From an uncultured Mycoplasmatota bacterium (GTDB taxonomy: Bacteria; Bacillota_I; Bacilli_A; RF39; UBA660), in assembly GCA_947087145.1 (NCBI GenBank), contig CAMUBM010000057.1:1-5843 (forward strand): a stretch of DNA of 5,843 nucleotides, in the 5' to 3' direction. This document shows positions 5,232 through 5,843 of this stretch, piece by piece. The notes beneath the pieces were generated by a model. It was not told the DNA's origin. It did not search any database and worked only from the letters and a program-made list of their open reading frames with translations. Position 1 is the first letter of the stretch. Each line of letters opens with the position of its first letter. The position numbers and the translations under genes are program-made.

Positions 5232-5813
5232 CTATAGATAACTTGCTAAAATCTCGTAAATTTCTTCTTTTCCTTTTTTAGTTATGGTCGAAAAAGGAAT
5301 AAAGTTTTCATTTTCATTCAATTTTAGAGTATCTCGTATAAGTTTGTCTTGTTTTATACGATTGTTTTTTGTTACTTTATCATATTTCGTTGCTACGATG
5401 GTTATTCTTAAATTGTAGTATTTTAAGAAGTTAAACATCAAAACATCGTCTTCTGTAGGTTTGTGTCTATAGTCGACGAGTAAAAAAACGTGTTTTAAGT
5501 TTTCTCTATTTTTTAGATATTCTTCAATCATTAGTCCCATCTTTTTGCTAGTCGTTTTATCTACTTTGGCATATCCATATCCTGGTACATCGATTAAATA
5601 AAATTTTTCATTGATGTGATAAAAATTAAGGGTTTGGGTTTTTCCAGGTTTTGCACTTGTTCTTGCAAAGTTTTTTCGATTAATTAATGTATTAATAAAA
5701 CTTGATTTTCCTACATTACTTCTTCCAACAAGTAAGAATTCTGGTTTGTTATCTGTTGGATATTGGCTTTGCCGTACTGCAATGTGTTTTAAGTCTACTG
5801 TGTCTATTTTCAT
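5232..5813 (-). CDS. engB: Ribosome biogenesis GTPase EngB (YsxC/YihA)
   Basis: EngB is a small GTPase needed for late assembly of the large ribosomal subunit, and is usually essential. The 193 residues, normal for the family, contain the whole G domain: G1 GRSNVGKSS (30-38), the G2 region KPGKTQTLNFY (55-65), G3 DVPGYGYAK (75-83), the LLVDYRHKPTEDD stretch (111-123), G4 TKYDK (142-146, where TKADK is the usual form) and G5 FSTITKKGK (174-182). The N-terminal EFLLVGRSNVGKSSF is typical of EngB rather than Era or Der. AGGTGA (5825-5820), six bases before ATG, sets the start. A TATAAT just upstream suggests that a transcript begins here. secG follows without a terminator, so the two genes probably share an mRNA. 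In Bacillus this gene sits beside lonA instead. Confidence 0.96.
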   Translation of the reverse strand: MKIDTVDLKHIAVRQSQYPTDNKPEFLLVGRSNVGKSSFINTLINRKNFARTSAKPGKTQTLNFYHINEKFYLIDVPGYGYAKVDKTTSKKMGLMIEEYLKNRENLKHVFLLVDYRHKPTEDDVLMFNFLKYYNLRITIVATKYDKVTKNNRIKQDKLIRDTLKLNENENFIPFSTITKKGKEEIYEILASYL

Positions 5814-5819
5814 AGTAAA

Positions 5820-5837
5820 TCACCTGAGGCTATTATA
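5820..5837 (-). promoter_or_regulatory. Possible -10 box and RBS of engB
   Basis: TATAAT (5837-5832, minus strand) stands six bases before AGGTGA (5825-5820), the RBS of engB. A start near 5825 would leave a leader of about 12 bases. The -35 region lies beyond the window edge, so the promoter cannot be fully judged. It shares its tight -10/RBS spacing with the DUF3048 gene. Confidence 0.4.
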
Positions 5838-5843
5838 TCGTAG

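Noticed and set aside
510..5813. Mycoplasma-type genetic code (TGA read as Trp)
   Set aside because: The Trp codons checked are all TGG, and all genes are full length under the standard bacterial code.

Overview
The window looks like a piece of chromosome from a low-GC, gut-type Bacillota, perhaps an uncultured Bacilli or Mycoplasmatota-related lineage. The reasons are very AT-rich DNA, perfect TATAAT boxes, GGTGA-type ribosome binding sites, the secG-rnr-smpB neighbourhood typical of Bacillota, and a single GFTLVELI-type prepilin gene. The lineage is an inference from style and gene order. All seven intact genes lie on the minus strand and are read from right to left.

Right part (about 5843-4901): engB (ysxC), a ribosome-assembly GTPase, is followed by secG, the small SecYEG translocon subunit. 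A strong rho-independent terminator at 4901-4926 ends this unit.

Middle (4886-1948): a new promoter starts an operon made of a prepilin-like gene, rnr (RNase R) and smpB. The prepilin stop codon and the rnr start are 3 bases apart, and smpB starts inside the 3' end of rnr. RNase R and SmpB work together in trans-translation, where stalled ribosomes are freed and the nonstop mRNA is destroyed. The tmRNA gene (ssrA), a common neighbour of smpB in Bacillota, is not in this window.

Left-middle (1945-491): a membrane-anchored DUF3048 (YerB-like) protein is followed by a 103-residue single-pass membrane protein of unknown function. The DUF3048 gene has its own extended -10 box right after the smpB stop codon, so it may be transcribed separately or by read-through. 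The unit ends in a hairpin terminator that contains the stop codon of the last gene.

Left end (1-437): there is no intact gene. On the plus strand, converging on the operon, lies the decayed 3' part of what looks like an alpha/beta-hydrolase gene. Its reading frame is broken by small indels, two of them at A7 and T6 runs, but a plausible catalytic Asp and His region and a conserved-looking C-terminus can be rebuilt. I found no CRISPR array, insertion sequence, tRNA or rRNA. I found no clear new multi-gene system; the most notable items are the prepilin insertion, the decayed hydrolase and the very compact promoter/RBS layout.
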